Source: a virus. Taken from it: 34,254 bases of DNA. The translations under genes were made by a program, and so were the position numbers. Positions 7,349 to 17,500 of the stretch are shown here, piece by piece (the stretch's first letter is position 1; every line of letters begins with the position of its first letter). The notes beneath the pieces are model-generated. The model was not told the origin of the DNA and searched no databases. It saw nothing but the letters and a program-made list of their open reading frames with translations. The stretch is taken from the IMG/VR virus record IMGVR_UViG_3300030090_001699, positions 1 to 34,254 of that record; one strand, written 5' to 3'.

Positions 7349-10300
7349 ATGGCACCCTTTGATGGTAGATATTCACCAGACCTAATCAACAAGGTCAGTA
7401 CGCAGATTGATGGACAGCTTCCAGATTTTGTGGCAGATGACCATCCGATATTCTCAACCTTTCTTCAAAGTTATTACAAGTATCTGGAGTCTGGTGAACT
7501 TGTCGTATCTGCGACAATCGATAACGTGCTTCTTGAACTGGAAACAACAACTCGACTTCTTGATGAAGAAGACAATAGGATTGTTCTTGAAACAGGAACA
7601 GGCACAACTGGTAAGTTTATAGTAGGTGAAACGATTACTGGTGCCACCTCTGGAGCAACGGCTGAGGTTCTTGTTGATGATTTGGGCAATACTACAAAAC
7701 CTAGATTATTCATCACATCTCAACAACAGTTTATCACAGGTGAGACAATCACTGGTGGGACATCTAGTGCGACTGGCACAGTCACTAGTTATCGTGCAAG
7801 TCCTGTTCAGAATATTCAACAACTTCTTGCGTATGCGGATGTTGACAATACAATATTTGATTTTCTTGAAGAGTTCCGTAAGTCGTTTATGAATGCCATT
7901 CCTAGTAGTCTTGCTACTGGATTGGATAAAAGAAACCTAACTAAAAACATTCGTGAACTTTATCGTAGAAAAGGAACACAAGAAGGTCTAAAACTTTTTA
8001 TCCGTATTCTTCTAGACCAAGAGTCAGAAATATTTTATCCTAACACTAGGATGATTCGTGCCTCTGGTGGTGATTGGGACAAACCCACAATAATTCGTGT
8101 GAGTCCTATCGGTAGTCCTGTTCACGCAGAGTTAGCAGGACAAACCATCACGGGACAAAGTAGTGGTGCAACGGCTAGAATAGAGTCTGCTACCACATTT
8201 GTTGACCCATCAGATGCATCTACCATTGTCGAGTTTTCGGTTACATCAATTGTAGGAACATTTACAAAAGATGAAATAATACAAGGTGTGTCTAGTGTTG
8301 AGGATGTTCTTTACACATATAACATAAGACAGATTGTAACAAGTTCAACTGTCACTAACGATGGTATTTTATATTCGGTTGCAGATGTGGTTGACGTTGA
8401 TACCTCAACCAATATTGGTAGTGGTGATGTAACAGCAGTTGTCGGTAATGTTAGTCGAGGTTCAGTCAGTGGTGTTGTTGTCGATGATGGTGGGACAAAC
8501 TATGAGATAGGAGATGTTCTTACATTTACCGATAACTCAAATGAAGCGGGACTTGTTTCTAGCGCGGTTGCGAGAGTGCAGATTGTTCATGGTTCTGTTA
8601 TCATGGAAGATGGAGACACCTTACTACAAGAAAATAATACAATCACAGAGATAGAGTTTTTTAGATTAGTTCAAGAAGATGGTGAAGACCTTTTCTTTGA
8701 GTCAGGAAATGCTGCGTCCTATACGGATGGTATAAACACAGAGGCAGTTCTTGGAGATAGAGTATCATGTGAAGCAGCAGTTCAAGAGATACGGATAGAT
8801 ACAACAAAACGTGATAGTGATGGGTTTGTTTTAGAATCTGGCTCTGGTGACATAACAAAGGTTTTTCTACAGGATGGTGGTAAAGGATACTCTTTACTCC
8901 CTACCGTCACTGTCACATCTAAATTTGGAACAGGAACAAAACTTCTAACTACCACCAATGATATTGGTAGAGTAGAAGATGTAGATATATCGGTAAATGG
9001 ATTTGACTATACAGAGTCACCGTTAGGTGAGTTTCGTGCAAACTTTGTTGTTAAGGATGTAACTGGTTCATTTACAGTCGATGCTGCACTCACAAGCCAT
9101 GAAGGAGCAGTTCGGTCATTTGATAGTGGAACTCAAGTTCTTGAGGTTTCTATTGAGGACAAAGTTCGTATTGATAGTGAGGGCAATACTGCCGAGGGAA
9201 TAAGACTAGAGGAGTCTCTAGTCAATCCTGAGTTTGTAGGCTCTAGTGTCATACTAGACAATGATATCGTTTACGGAGAGAATTTAATATTCGAGGATGG
9301 TGATAATGCTGTGCTCGATGCGTTTGATGCGGTCACTGATTTCATTCTTCTGGAGGATGATCAAGGTGAACTTATTATGGAGTTCGCAGAGGTTCGTGCA
9401 TCTCAGATTCTTCTTGAAGAAGGTGATGGCACGTTTGGTGGTATTGGTGCCGCTGGAAGTATATTAACTGAAGATGGTGACTATGTAGTTTTAGAGGATG
9501 AGGAAACTGAGTTACCATTCTCCTATGGCACACGCCATGTCAAGTTTGTTCAAGAAAGTTCTGACCCTAATATTAAGTTTGGTGTTGGTGATAATATTGT
9601 CGTTGATGACCTTGTGTCTGGCGATAGTTTAGTAACAAACGAAGATAAACTTGTTCTACTAAATGGAATAGACTCTTCTGGAACCGATGATGGCGGTGAG
9701 AATGTAATCGTTCTAGATGGCACAGATGCGAATGGCACAGACGCGGGTGATCGTTTACAGCAAGACATAGAGGACTTTGATGAGATTGTTCTTGACGGCA
9801 CTGACTCAAGTAGTCTTCATCAAAACGAAAACGTAATTTTGGAAGAGACTATAGATTTCTCAAATACAACCATCTCAACTTCGGCTGGTAGTGCGACTAT
9901 TGTAAACGCAGACATTGCAAAAGGCACTTTAGACTTGGGTCTTTCGGCAGACAGGTTTGGTAGATATCCCGGCATTGAAAGTCTTATTGGTGAAGACCTT
10001 ATCCGTATTCAAGACTCTTATTATTATCAACAGTTCTCATACGAGGTTCAGACAGCCTCTGGTGCTTCATCTTATATTGAACCTCTAAAGAAAGCAGTTC
10101 ATCCCTCTGGATTTGAGGTATTCAGTAAAGTTAAGACTTCTACATCTGTGTATGCTGGTATCGCAACACCAACAGGTGCGTCTCTTGGTGATGAATATGT
10201 TGCTGATACTAACACGTTTAGTCCGATACTTGCATCCACATTTGAGACACTATTTGATGAGGTCAATCAAACAAGACACAAAGCATTTGGTCTTGCACCA

Positions 10301-11347
10301 GAACATGTTGAGTTAGAAACTGAAACTGGTGTGGGTGTTATTCGCACTGAAACTGAGTTAGGTGGCATAAAACTTAGTTTAGAGGATGGTACTGTTACAG
10401 GTGAGTATGATAAAAGAGTAATTAGAACAATCACAACGGTGGTTCAGTCAAACCCAAGTCGTGTTGGGGATAGTGCAAACGGACTTACTTTTATCAGTAA
10501 CGTTATACAAGAAAGCACCTTGGGTGACACTCTTGCAATGGAGTTCGGCGCAGCTTTGGGTGTTCAAGGAACTGCTGCTGATATACTTCTTGATAACACA
10601 GCAGACATTGGACTCGCAGATGTGGGTGATAGAATACTCCTAGAAACTTCTGAAGATGTTAATAATGGTGAGGGTATAACATTTAGAGATTATGTCATTT
10701 TGAGAAATGATACTGTGGTTCAAGAGGATGGTGATAACCTACTGCTGGAAACTGGATTTAATCTAAAGATTGAGGACGAAGAGGCAGGGCCACCTGTTGT
10801 AAGTGAACTGTCTGTTGCTGATGGACTTAACATTGCTGACGATCATTCTGTGATTAACATCTTGGACGAACAGAGTGACACTGGTTCAATCATGCAAGAG
10901 GATGAAACCACAGTTGCTACAACTCATGGAGATGAGTTCTTATTAGAGGACGCGACTGCTTTGTTACGCGGTGGAAAACTATCTGTAGAAACTCAGACAA
11001 TTGCACTTGAGGATGATACATCTATAGGTAGTATGCCCACAGAAAACTTTGATGGAGATACAAGAGTTCCAAGGTTTGCTAGGTCTTCTGAGATATTTGT
11101 TAGTCAGATTGGTAGGCTTGTATATGAGGATGCTCTAGATGGTGGAAATGTTGAAATAATATATGAGGCAAATACAACTGACTTGAGTGGTGTAAATATT
11201 AGTGGTGAAAACATTCAGTTAGAAAATGGAACACAACAATCTGTCCTTGACGGAATCTATGGTGATGGACTCTTCCAAGGATTTGATGCAACTGTTGAAG
11301 GATTTGATACTACAGCACACACATTTGATATGACAACACCACAATGA
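7349..11347 (+). CDS. Giant baseplate/virion structural protein at the gp7 position (1332 aa)
   Basis: The gene starts 2 bases after the gp6 stop. Its 1332 residues begin with a domain seen in marine phage structural proteins (QLPDFVADDHPIFSTFLQSY at about 24-43). Two GETITG/SGATA modules lie at about 86-150, followed by a helical segment (LTKNIRELYRRKGTQEGLKL at about 197-216), then another TITGQSSGATA module near 265. Residues about 410-1240 carry many short acidic units of the type EDGD.LLLE and DGTD..GT.AGD. A separate domain near residues 860-935 has the GEDLIRIQDSYYYQQFSYEV motif and a KKAVHPSGFEVF motif. T4 gp7 (1032 aa) occupies this slot, but I cannot show homology to it by eye. Confidence 0.85.
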   Translation: MAPFDGRYSPDLINKVSTQIDGQLPDFVADDHPIFSTFLQSYYKYLESGELVVSATIDNVLLELETTTRLLDEEDNRIVLETGTGTTGKFIVGETITGATSGATAEVLVDDLGNTTKPRLFITSQQQFITGETITGGTSSATGTVTSYRASPVQNIQQLLAYADVDNTIFDFLEEFRKSFMNAIPSSLATGLDKRNLTKNIRELYRRKGTQEGLKLFIRILLDQESEIFYPNTRMIRASGGDWDKPTIIRVSPIGSPVHAELAGQTITGQSSGATARIESATTFVDPSDASTIVEFSVTSIVGTFTKDEIIQGVSSVEDVLYTYNIRQIVTSSTVTNDGILYSVADVVDVDTSTNIGSGDVTAVVGNVSRGSVSGVVVDDGGTNYEIGDVLTFTDNSNEAGLVSSAVARVQIVHGSVIMEDGDTLLQENNTITEIEFFRLVQEDGEDLFFESGNAASYTDGINTEAVLGDRVSCEAAVQEIRIDTTKRDSDGFVLESGSGDITKVFLQDGGKGYSLLPTVTVTSKFGTGTKLLTTTNDIGRVEDVDISVNGFDYTESPLGEFRANFVVKDVTGSFTVDAALTSHEGAVRSFDSGTQVLEVSIEDKVRIDSEGNTAEGIRLEESLVNPEFVGSSVILDNDIVYGENLIFEDGDNAVLDAFDAVTDFILLEDDQGELIMEFAEVRASQILLEEGDGTFGGIGAAGSILTEDGDYVVLEDEETELPFSYGTRHVKFVQESSDPNIKFGVGDNIVVDDLVSGDSLVTNEDKLVLLNGIDSSGTDDGGENVIVLDGTDANGTDAGDRLQQDIEDFDEIVLDGTDSSSLHQNENVILEETIDFSNTTISTSAGSATIVNADIAKGTLDLGLSADRFGRYPGIESLIGEDLIRIQDSYYYQQFSYEVQTASGASSYIEPLKKAVHPSGFEVFSKVKTSTSVYAGIATPTGASLGDEYVADTNTFSPILASTFETLFDEVNQTRHKAFGLAPEHVELETETGVGVIRTETELGGIKLSLEDGTVTGEYDKRVIRTITTVVQSNPSRVGDSANGLTFISNVIQESTLGDTLAMEFGAALGVQGTAADILLDNTADIGLADVGDRILLETSEDVNNGEGITFRDYVILRNDTVVQEDGDNLLLETGFNLKIEDEEAGPPVVSELSVADGLNIADDHSVINILDEQSDTGSIMQEDETTVATTHGDEFLLEDATALLRGGKLSVETQTIALEDDTSIGSMPTENFDGDTRVPRFARSSEIFVSQIGRLVYEDALDGGNVEIIYEANTTDLSGVNISGENIQLENGTQQSVLDGIYGDGLFQGFDATVEGFDTTAHTFDMTTPQ

Positions 11348-11352
11348 TTTGT

Positions 11353-11360
11353 TATAAATA
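11353..11360 (+). promoter_or_regulatory. T4-type late promoter before fibre-like gene
   Basis: A perfect TATAAATA, 30 bases (first T to ATG) before the gene at 11383. The inferred leader of about 17 bases contains AAAAGGAA (11369-11376). Confidence 0.8.
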
Positions 11361-11382
11361 ATAGTAAGAAAAGGAATAGAAG

Positions 11383-12000
11383 ATGGCATTTCAATCAATT
11401 GGTTTAGGTTCCACTGCTGATGACGGCACCGGCGATACAATTCGTGTGGGTGGTGACAAGATAAATGACAACTTTACTGAGATTTATACTTTACTAGGAA
11501 CTGGGACAGCATTAACATCTGGTCTTAGTGCGACATCCTCTGTGGTCACTCTTGCTGGTCCATCTATTACAGGCGTTGCGTCATTTGCAGATGGTAGTGC
11601 ATCTGCTCCATCAATTACAAACACGGGTGATACGAATACTGGTGTATTCTTTAGTGCAGCAGATGAGGTTGCGATTGCCACAGGCGGAACGCAAAGATTT
11701 AAAGTGACTGCTAGTGGTATCGAAATTGCAGACGGTGGTAACATTGGCTCTGCATCAGACACAGATGCCATGTCGATCTCCTCTGGGGGTGTTGTGGCAT
11801 TTAGTGCTAGTTTACAAGTAAAGAACGGTGCAACCTCTGCCGGTTTTATAGAATTCTTTGAAGACAGTGATAACGGAACAAACAAAGCAACTTTGATTGG
11901 CCCTGCGTCAACAGCAGATGTAACTCTTACTTTACCAGCAGTAACCGACACTGTTGCGGTGGTAGGAGATGTTATAGCATTAGGAATCGCTCTAGGGTAA
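11383..12000 (+). CDS. Tail-fibre-like virion protein (205 aa)
   Basis: The N-terminus (residues 1-36) carries the TADDGTGDTIRVGGDKINDN motif common at the start of phage tail-fibre and collar-like proteins. The middle is beta-rich and Gly/Ser/Thr/Ala-rich. Residues 116-142 and 144-185 are two modules that recur, in the opposite order, in the large fibre protein at 21118-23373. The last 20 residues are hydrophobic (VAVVGDVIALGIALG) and probably pack in a trimer rather than cross a membrane. A Shine-Dalgarno and a late promoter precede it. A structural protein exposed on the virion is likely; the exact location is not known. Confidence 0.75.
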   Translation: MAFQSIGLGSTADDGTGDTIRVGGDKINDNFTEIYTLLGTGTALTSGLSATSSVVTLAGPSITGVASFADGSASAPSITNTGDTNTGVFFSAADEVAIATGGTQRFKVTASGIEIADGGNIGSASDTDAMSISSGGVVAFSASLQVKNGATSAGFIEFFEDSDNGTNKATLIGPASTADVTLTLPAVTDTVAVVGDVIALGIALG

Positions 12001-12003
12001 TGA

Positions 12004-12011
12004 TATAAATA
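12004..12011 (+). promoter_or_regulatory. T4-type late promoter
   Basis: A perfect TATAAATA, 30 bases before the ATG at 12034, with GGAG (12022-12025) in the inferred leader. It overlaps the region just after the stop of the preceding gene. Confidence 0.78.
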
Positions 12012-12033
12012 CTCTCAATATGGAGAAAAATAA

Positions 12034-12399
12034 ATGGCTAATACTTTTAAAGTCTTTACAATCGCAGATGTTGCTATAGACAGCGGTACTTTTAGCACGA
12101 TATACACTGTTGCTGGTTCAACGACAGGAATCGTTCTTGGTCTAAACATTTGTAACAAAGATGCCACTGATAGAGACGTTACAGTTAAAATTACAAGTAA
12201 CACTGGAAACAGGACAGGCGCAAACGATGCTGCTAACGTAAACGTTACACTACTCAATGAAGTTGCCGTTCCAGCAGACTCAACACTTGAAGTCTTTGGT
12301 GGACAAAAACTAGTTCTGGAAGCAACTGATGTTCTAACGATAGGTGCATCTGCCGGTAGTGTGTTGGACGCAACGTTGAGTGTGTTGGAGATAACCTAA
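12034..12399 (+). CDS. Small virion structural protein, beta-sandwich type (121 aa)
   Basis: The 121-residue protein has the MANTFK start and alternating beta pattern (TTGIVLGLNICNKDATDR, then VPADSTLEVFGGQKLVLEATD, then DATLSVLEIT) seen in small phage head or tail decoration proteins. It has its own late promoter and Shine-Dalgarno. Its stop overlaps the next start as TAATG. I recognise the general type but no experimentally named family. Confidence 0.72.
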   Translation: MANTFKVFTIADVAIDSGTFSTIYTVAGSTTGIVLGLNICNKDATDRDVTVKITSNTGNRTGANDAANVNVTLLNEVAVPADSTLEVFGGQKLVLEATDVLTIGASAGSVLDATLSVLEIT

Positions 12400-12992
12400 T
12401 GCCTTACTTTGGTACAGTGCCATCTACTGCTAGTTTTATAAAGCAAGAGAAAGACCCTATTTCAAGAAGGCCGGGTATAGACACAATCTGGGTTCCTTCT
12501 GGAGCAATGCGACCAACTGTATCAAATGGTTGTGCAAACATAACAGATGTAGAAACAACTGCCGGTCGTCCAGACATGCAAGTTCTAGACTTTGATGCAA
12601 GTTCTGATGAACACGCACAGTTTTCCATTGCATTCCCCAAGAGTTGGAATGAAGGAACGATTACGTTTCAAGTATACTGGACTACAACCGCAACCGATAC
12701 AGATGGTGTTGCTTGGGGATTACAGGGTGTTGCAGTTTCAGATAATGATACGATTGATGTCACGTATGGCACCGCTGTTGTAGTAACAGATGATGCGTTA
12801 AGTGCTGCAGAAGACCAGTGTGTGACAGCGGAGAGTGGTGCTGTTACTATTGGTGGAACCCCTGCCGTTAATGACATCTGTTACTTTAGAATTTTTAGAG
12901 ATGTCTCAGATTCTAATGATGATATGACAGAGGATGCAAGACTTATTGGTATAAAGATATTCTTTACTACTGATGCAGCGAATGACGCATAA
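12399..12992 (+). CDS. Virion structural protein, jelly-roll-like (197 aa)
   Basis: The product contains a conserved block I associate with marine phage structural proteins: TIWVPSGAMRPTVSNGCANI (residues about 29-48), TAGRPDMQVLDFDA (54-67), a central FPKSWNEGTITFQVYW segment and the C-terminal DDMTEDARLIGIKIFFTTDA. The strand-rich pattern suggests a beta-sandwich. It is translationally coupled to the previous gene (TAATG at 12397-12401). A receptor-contacting or decoration role is possible but is only inferred from its place between fibre-like genes and gp8. Confidence 0.72.
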   Translation: MPYFGTVPSTASFIKQEKDPISRRPGIDTIWVPSGAMRPTVSNGCANITDVETTAGRPDMQVLDFDASSDEHAQFSIAFPKSWNEGTITFQVYWTTTATDTDGVAWGLQGVAVSDNDTIDVTYGTAVVVTDDALSAAEDQCVTAESGAVTIGGTPAVNDICYFRIFRDVSDSNDDMTEDARLIGIKIFFTTDAANDA

Positions 12993-12996
12993 ATAA
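12989..12996 (+). promoter_or_regulatory. Variant late promoter (CATAAATA) before gp8
   Basis: CATAAATA differs from the T4 octamer at the first base only. It overlaps the stop codon of the previous gene and lies 30 bases before the gp8 ATG, the same distance as two perfect copies (11353 and 12004). The leader contains AAAGGA (13007-13012). Position makes it credible despite the mismatch. Confidence 0.6.
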
Positions 12997-13018
12997 AGAT
13001 AGGTTAAAGGAATAAAAA

Positions 13019-14521
13019 ATGACCGCAATCATAACAGAAAAATTTAGATTACATAACGCTACTCAGTTTTTCGAGTCATTCTCTGAGGCAGCAGCAAACA
13101 AATACTACATGCTTATTGGTAAGGCAACCCCATTTACTGCGGCAACTAGTGGTGGCACAGACTCCTCTCCACCAACTCCCGTCGATGATGTGTCCAGTGA
13201 GTTCTATGTTTGGGATCAAACAATCGCAGGGAAGAATATATCATCAACCGATATCTCGCGTGTTCTTCCTCGTAGAGATTGGGCTAACTCCACAACATTT
13301 GACATGTATGATGATACGATTAGTTCATCAAACACAACAACATCTGGGGCAACAAACCTTTATGACTCAACCTTTTTCTTCAGAACTTCAGATAATAGAG
13401 TGTACAAGGTTCTAGATAATAACGGAGGAACTGCTTACTCTGGTTCAGAACCAACCTCTGAATCCACATCTCCTTTTGCATCTGGTGGATACGTTCTAAA
13501 ATACATGTACGCGATAACTGCATCTGAACAGACAAAGTTTTTGACAACTGACTTTATGCCAGTGTCCACAGACAGCACCGTAAGTGCAGCCGCGACAGAT
13601 GGTAAGATTGAATCTTTGGTTGTCACTGGTGGGTCTGGATATACCAACGGAACTTACTATGCCGCAGTCCACGGTGACGGTGCAAACGCGGGAACATCTT
13701 CTGGTGCAGTCATAAGGATTACAGTTAGTGGAAATGCCATTCAGTCTTTTGGTCTTACTGCTGGAACTGACACAACAATCAACTCAGGTGGCTCTGGATA
13801 TACATTTGGAACAGTTAACCTTGGGAGTGGATTTACATTCTCTGATGCTTCACTGTCGTCTGCCTCTGCAATGGGTGGTTCTGGTGGTTCTATTCGTGTT
13901 ATCATTAGTCCGAAAGAGGGACATGGTAATGATGCAGTAGCAGAACTCGGTGGACACTATGTCATGATGAATACATTGTTTATCGGTGCAGAACGTGACG
14001 ACCTTCTCACAGGAAACGATTTCCGTAACATTGCAATCGCAGTTGACCCAACAACCTTTGGAACATCGACAGTTGCAACAGACAGCACCATTCGTCAGAC
14101 ATATGCACTCAAGCTCGCAAGTAGTGGACTTAGTGGAACATTTACAGCAGACGAAAAGATTACACAGGCATCGACAGGTGCGGTTGGTAAAGTCGTTGAG
14201 TGGGATTCAAGTTTAAGTATTCTCTATTACCAACAAGAACGTTATGGTGACTTTGGAACCGTTTCGTCCTCTGGTGCTTACATAGCATTCAGTGGTGCAA
14301 ACGCGGTGACGGGTGCAGACTCAAGTGCGACAGGAACACCTGATGCAGATGCAGATAGTGCGGTCACTCTCGCAAACGGACAGTCAATCACATTTACAAA
14401 CGGTTACGCAAATCCAGAACTGGAACCAGATAGTGGTAACATCATATATAATGAGAACAGGTCACCTATCTCTCGCGCAACAGACCAAACAGAAGATATC
14501 AAAATTATAGTGGAATTCTAA
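13019..14521 (+). CDS. gp8: Baseplate wedge subunit gp8 (500 aa)
   Basis: The N-terminus, MTAIITEKFRLHNATQFFES, with the following NKYYMLIGKATPF and the VYKVLDNNGGTAYSGSEPTS region, is that of gp8 in marine T4-like phages. gp8 forms a dimer in each wedge and contacts gp7 and gp10. At 500 residues it is longer than T4 gp8 (334 aa). The extra length includes a Gly-rich beta region near 205-275 (VTGGSGYTNGTYYAAVHGDG and a related GGSGYTFGTVNLGSG) and a module near 367-392 (LSGTFTADEKITQASTGAVG) that also occurs in the neighbouring wedge proteins. It ends in a short NPELEPDSGNIIYNENRSPI segment typical of gp8. Confidence 0.88.
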   Translation: MTAIITEKFRLHNATQFFESFSEAAANKYYMLIGKATPFTAATSGGTDSSPPTPVDDVSSEFYVWDQTIAGKNISSTDISRVLPRRDWANSTTFDMYDDTISSSNTTTSGATNLYDSTFFFRTSDNRVYKVLDNNGGTAYSGSEPTSESTSPFASGGYVLKYMYAITASEQTKFLTTDFMPVSTDSTVSAAATDGKIESLVVTGGSGYTNGTYYAAVHGDGANAGTSSGAVIRITVSGNAIQSFGLTAGTDTTINSGGSGYTFGTVNLGSGFTFSDASLSSASAMGGSGGSIRVIISPKEGHGNDAVAELGGHYVMMNTLFIGAERDDLLTGNDFRNIAIAVDPTTFGTSTVATDSTIRQTYALKLASSGLSGTFTADEKITQASTGAVGKVVEWDSSLSILYYQQERYGDFGTVSSSGAYIAFSGANAVTGADSSATGTPDADADSAVTLANGQSITFTNGYANPELEPDSGNIIYNENRSPISRATDQTEDIKIIVEF

Positions 14522-14522
14522 T

Positions 14523-17500
14523 ATGGCACAAAAAACTAATCTCAACTCTGCTCCTTACTACGATGATTTTGATAAGGACAAAAATTTTGTTCGCACATTG
14601 TTTCGGCCTGGCTTTGCAATTCAGGCAAGAGAACTCACCCAACTTCAAAGTCAGTTGCAGTTTCAGATTGAGTCACATGGTAGTCATATATTTAAAGAGG
14701 GCGCGATGGTTGTGCCCGGTGCAAATAATGTTGAAACTTACTATTCACTAAAACTTGCTACTCAGTTTGGTTCTGAGAACGTAGACCCATCAAAGTATTA
14801 TAACGCAACCACACCAGTTACGATTACAGGTGCAACTACTGGTGTTCAAGCAGAGGTTATCGGTTTTCAAGCAGGCACCACCACTGAGCAACCTCTCTTG
14901 TTTTTGAATTATACAAGGGCAGGCACAGACAATATTTCAACTGTTTTTGCGGATGGGGAAAACATTTCTGCTGATGTTGCAATTCAACACTCCTCAATAT
15001 CATACTCTGCTAACGTTGCATCCTCAACTACGTTTACTGCTACCTCTACGGATGTGAAAAGTGCAACTGGTCCTGCCTCTAGAAAAGGCTCTGCATATTT
15101 TGTCCGGCCGGGTGTATTTTATGTAAGAGGGTTCTTTGTTGCTGTCACTAATCAGGTTCTTACTCTCGACCCATATGATAGAGAGTTTAGTGGTTTCGTT
15201 GGTTTTGATATCACCGAAACCTTGACCACACCCGAAACCGATACGACACTTTTAGACAACGCACAAGGATCATCAAACTTTGCTGCAAAGGGTGCACATC
15301 GTCTTCAGATAAGTCTTACTCTTGCTAAGAAAACAACCTCTACTAATTCAGATTTTATTCAACTCGCACAACTCAAAAGTGGTGTCTCTGTCGCACAAGG
15401 TAGAGACACAGAGTATAATGTTTTATCTGATGAATTTGCAAGAAGGACATTTGATGAGTCTGGTAACTATACAGTTCGTCCTTTCCAGTTTCAAGTTCAA
15501 GAATCTGTAACCGTAAATGAAAACACTGGTAGATTTACTGCTGGTGCCTCCACGGATGATGGTAATGTTGCGAGCACAGATTTACTTGCAATTAAAGTTT
15601 CGCCGGGTAAAGCATATGTAAATGGTTATGAGATTGAAAAGAATGTCCCATCAATCAAAGACCTCAATAAAGCTAGAGACTTTGAAACAAAGAACTCGGA
15701 CATTACCATTTTTGATAGTGGTAACTTTGCTTTAATAACAAACATATATGGCACACCAGACATCTCAGAAATTTCTGGTGAGACAACTCCATTTAAGGAA
15801 GTTCAGTTTTATGATACTCCAACATCCACGCGAGGAACAGCAAATGGAACTTTGATTGGTGTTGGGCGTGCAAGGTCCATGCAGTTTAATGCTGGTGTTG
15901 CGGGTTCATCTTCATCAAACAACACCTCAGTGTATAGATTACATCTATTTGACCTTAGACCATTTACTATTATAACTCTGAGTGATACACCAAGTCCTTT
16001 GTTGACTGCAACTCATGCTGATGGTGTTCAAGTAAAAGGTGTTACCAGTGGTGCTACTGGATTTGTATTCGGAGAGGGAACAAGCGCAACAAATGTCAAC
16101 CTTACAAATGTGGTTGGTTCTTTTGTAGCTGGAGAAAAGATTACATCATCTGACTCTGCTGAGTCGGACGATATAGTAGAAAACTCTAGTAATGTAGACC
16201 TCACAATTAGTTCGGTGGTCACCAAATCCTTTGCTGACTTCCGACAAGTCTTTATGGACGACCCAACAAATGCAGATGAAGATTTTACTGCTGACTTAGT
16301 TACAGAGGCAGAGGCACAAGTTGACTTTGTTCTTCTTGAAGACAGTGTTACCCGAGCTGATGGTTCAATTGTTTTAGAAGAAGATAACTCAACAGTTGTA
16401 TCTCTTGAGAGAGTAGAAAGTGCAAAACTTAAAGATGCAGAAAAAAATATCGTGTTGTTCAAACCAAGTAAAAAGGTTATCAAAACATTTCTAACAGCAA
16501 CCAATAGTGGTGCGAGTGACACATCTTTTACAATTAGGAGACAGTTCATAGGCACTACAGATGCATCAGGTGTTGTGTCATTTACTGCTGGCACGGGTGA
16601 AACATTTAATGGGTTTGCTGAGTCAGATTATACTTTATCAGTTCTTGATATTGGTAGTGGTGGTACTCATGCTGACGGTGATATTGTGAGTGTTAGCGGT
16701 AAGATTTCTGGAACTGGTTCGAACCAAATAACAATCACTGATTCTCTTTTCAATGGTTCAAAGGTAAAACTTCTTGCAACGACAACAAAAACCTCTGTTA
16801 CTCAAAAGAACAAAACTGTGAATTTGATGAAACAGTTGAAAGTAGTTGCTGGTGACACAGACGCATACGGGACAAGACCAACTGATAAAGACATTTCACT
16901 TGGTAGGGCAGATGCATTTAAACTCGTTGCTGTGTTTGATTCAGAAGATAGCTCTACAGACGCATCTGCACCAACTTTAACTTTAGGAACAATCACTGGA
17001 ACATTTACCAGAGGTGAAAAGATTACAGGTTCATCTAGTGGTGCAACAGCAAGAATTATTGATATCACTTCTCCAGCAAGTTATGTTCTCACATCTGCAA
17101 TTGATTTTACAACTTCAGATACAATCACTGGTGAGTCCTCTAGCGCAAGTGCGGCAGTTTCCGCTGTAACAGGTGGAAGTGTTACCATTACATCTGATTT
17201 TGAATTAGACACAGGGATGCGTGATAACTTCTATGATATATCTCGTCTAGTTAGAAAAGGAAGTGCACCAATTCCACAAGGTCGTTTGTTAGTCGTTTAT
17301 GATTACATGGATCACGGAGTGGGTGATTTAATGACTGTTGACTCTTACACTGATGTTGCAAATCAAATGGATTACGAAGACATTCCATCTTATACTGCTA
17401 CAAAAGTTGACCCAGATGATCCAGAACCAATTGGTGCGTTTCCACTTTATGAGACATTAGATTTTAGACCAAGAGTTGCAGACATTGCTGGTGCGAGCAC

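Noticed and set aside
11484-11951. Open frame on the - strand opposite the 205-aa fibre-like gene
   Set aside because: Same cause: composition of the + strand gene. The product resembles the other - strand shadows rather than a known family.
16028-16594. Open frame on the - strand opposite the DUF4815 gene
   Set aside because: Low-complexity Ser/Val/Thr-rich product with no start signal, and the opposite frame is well supported.
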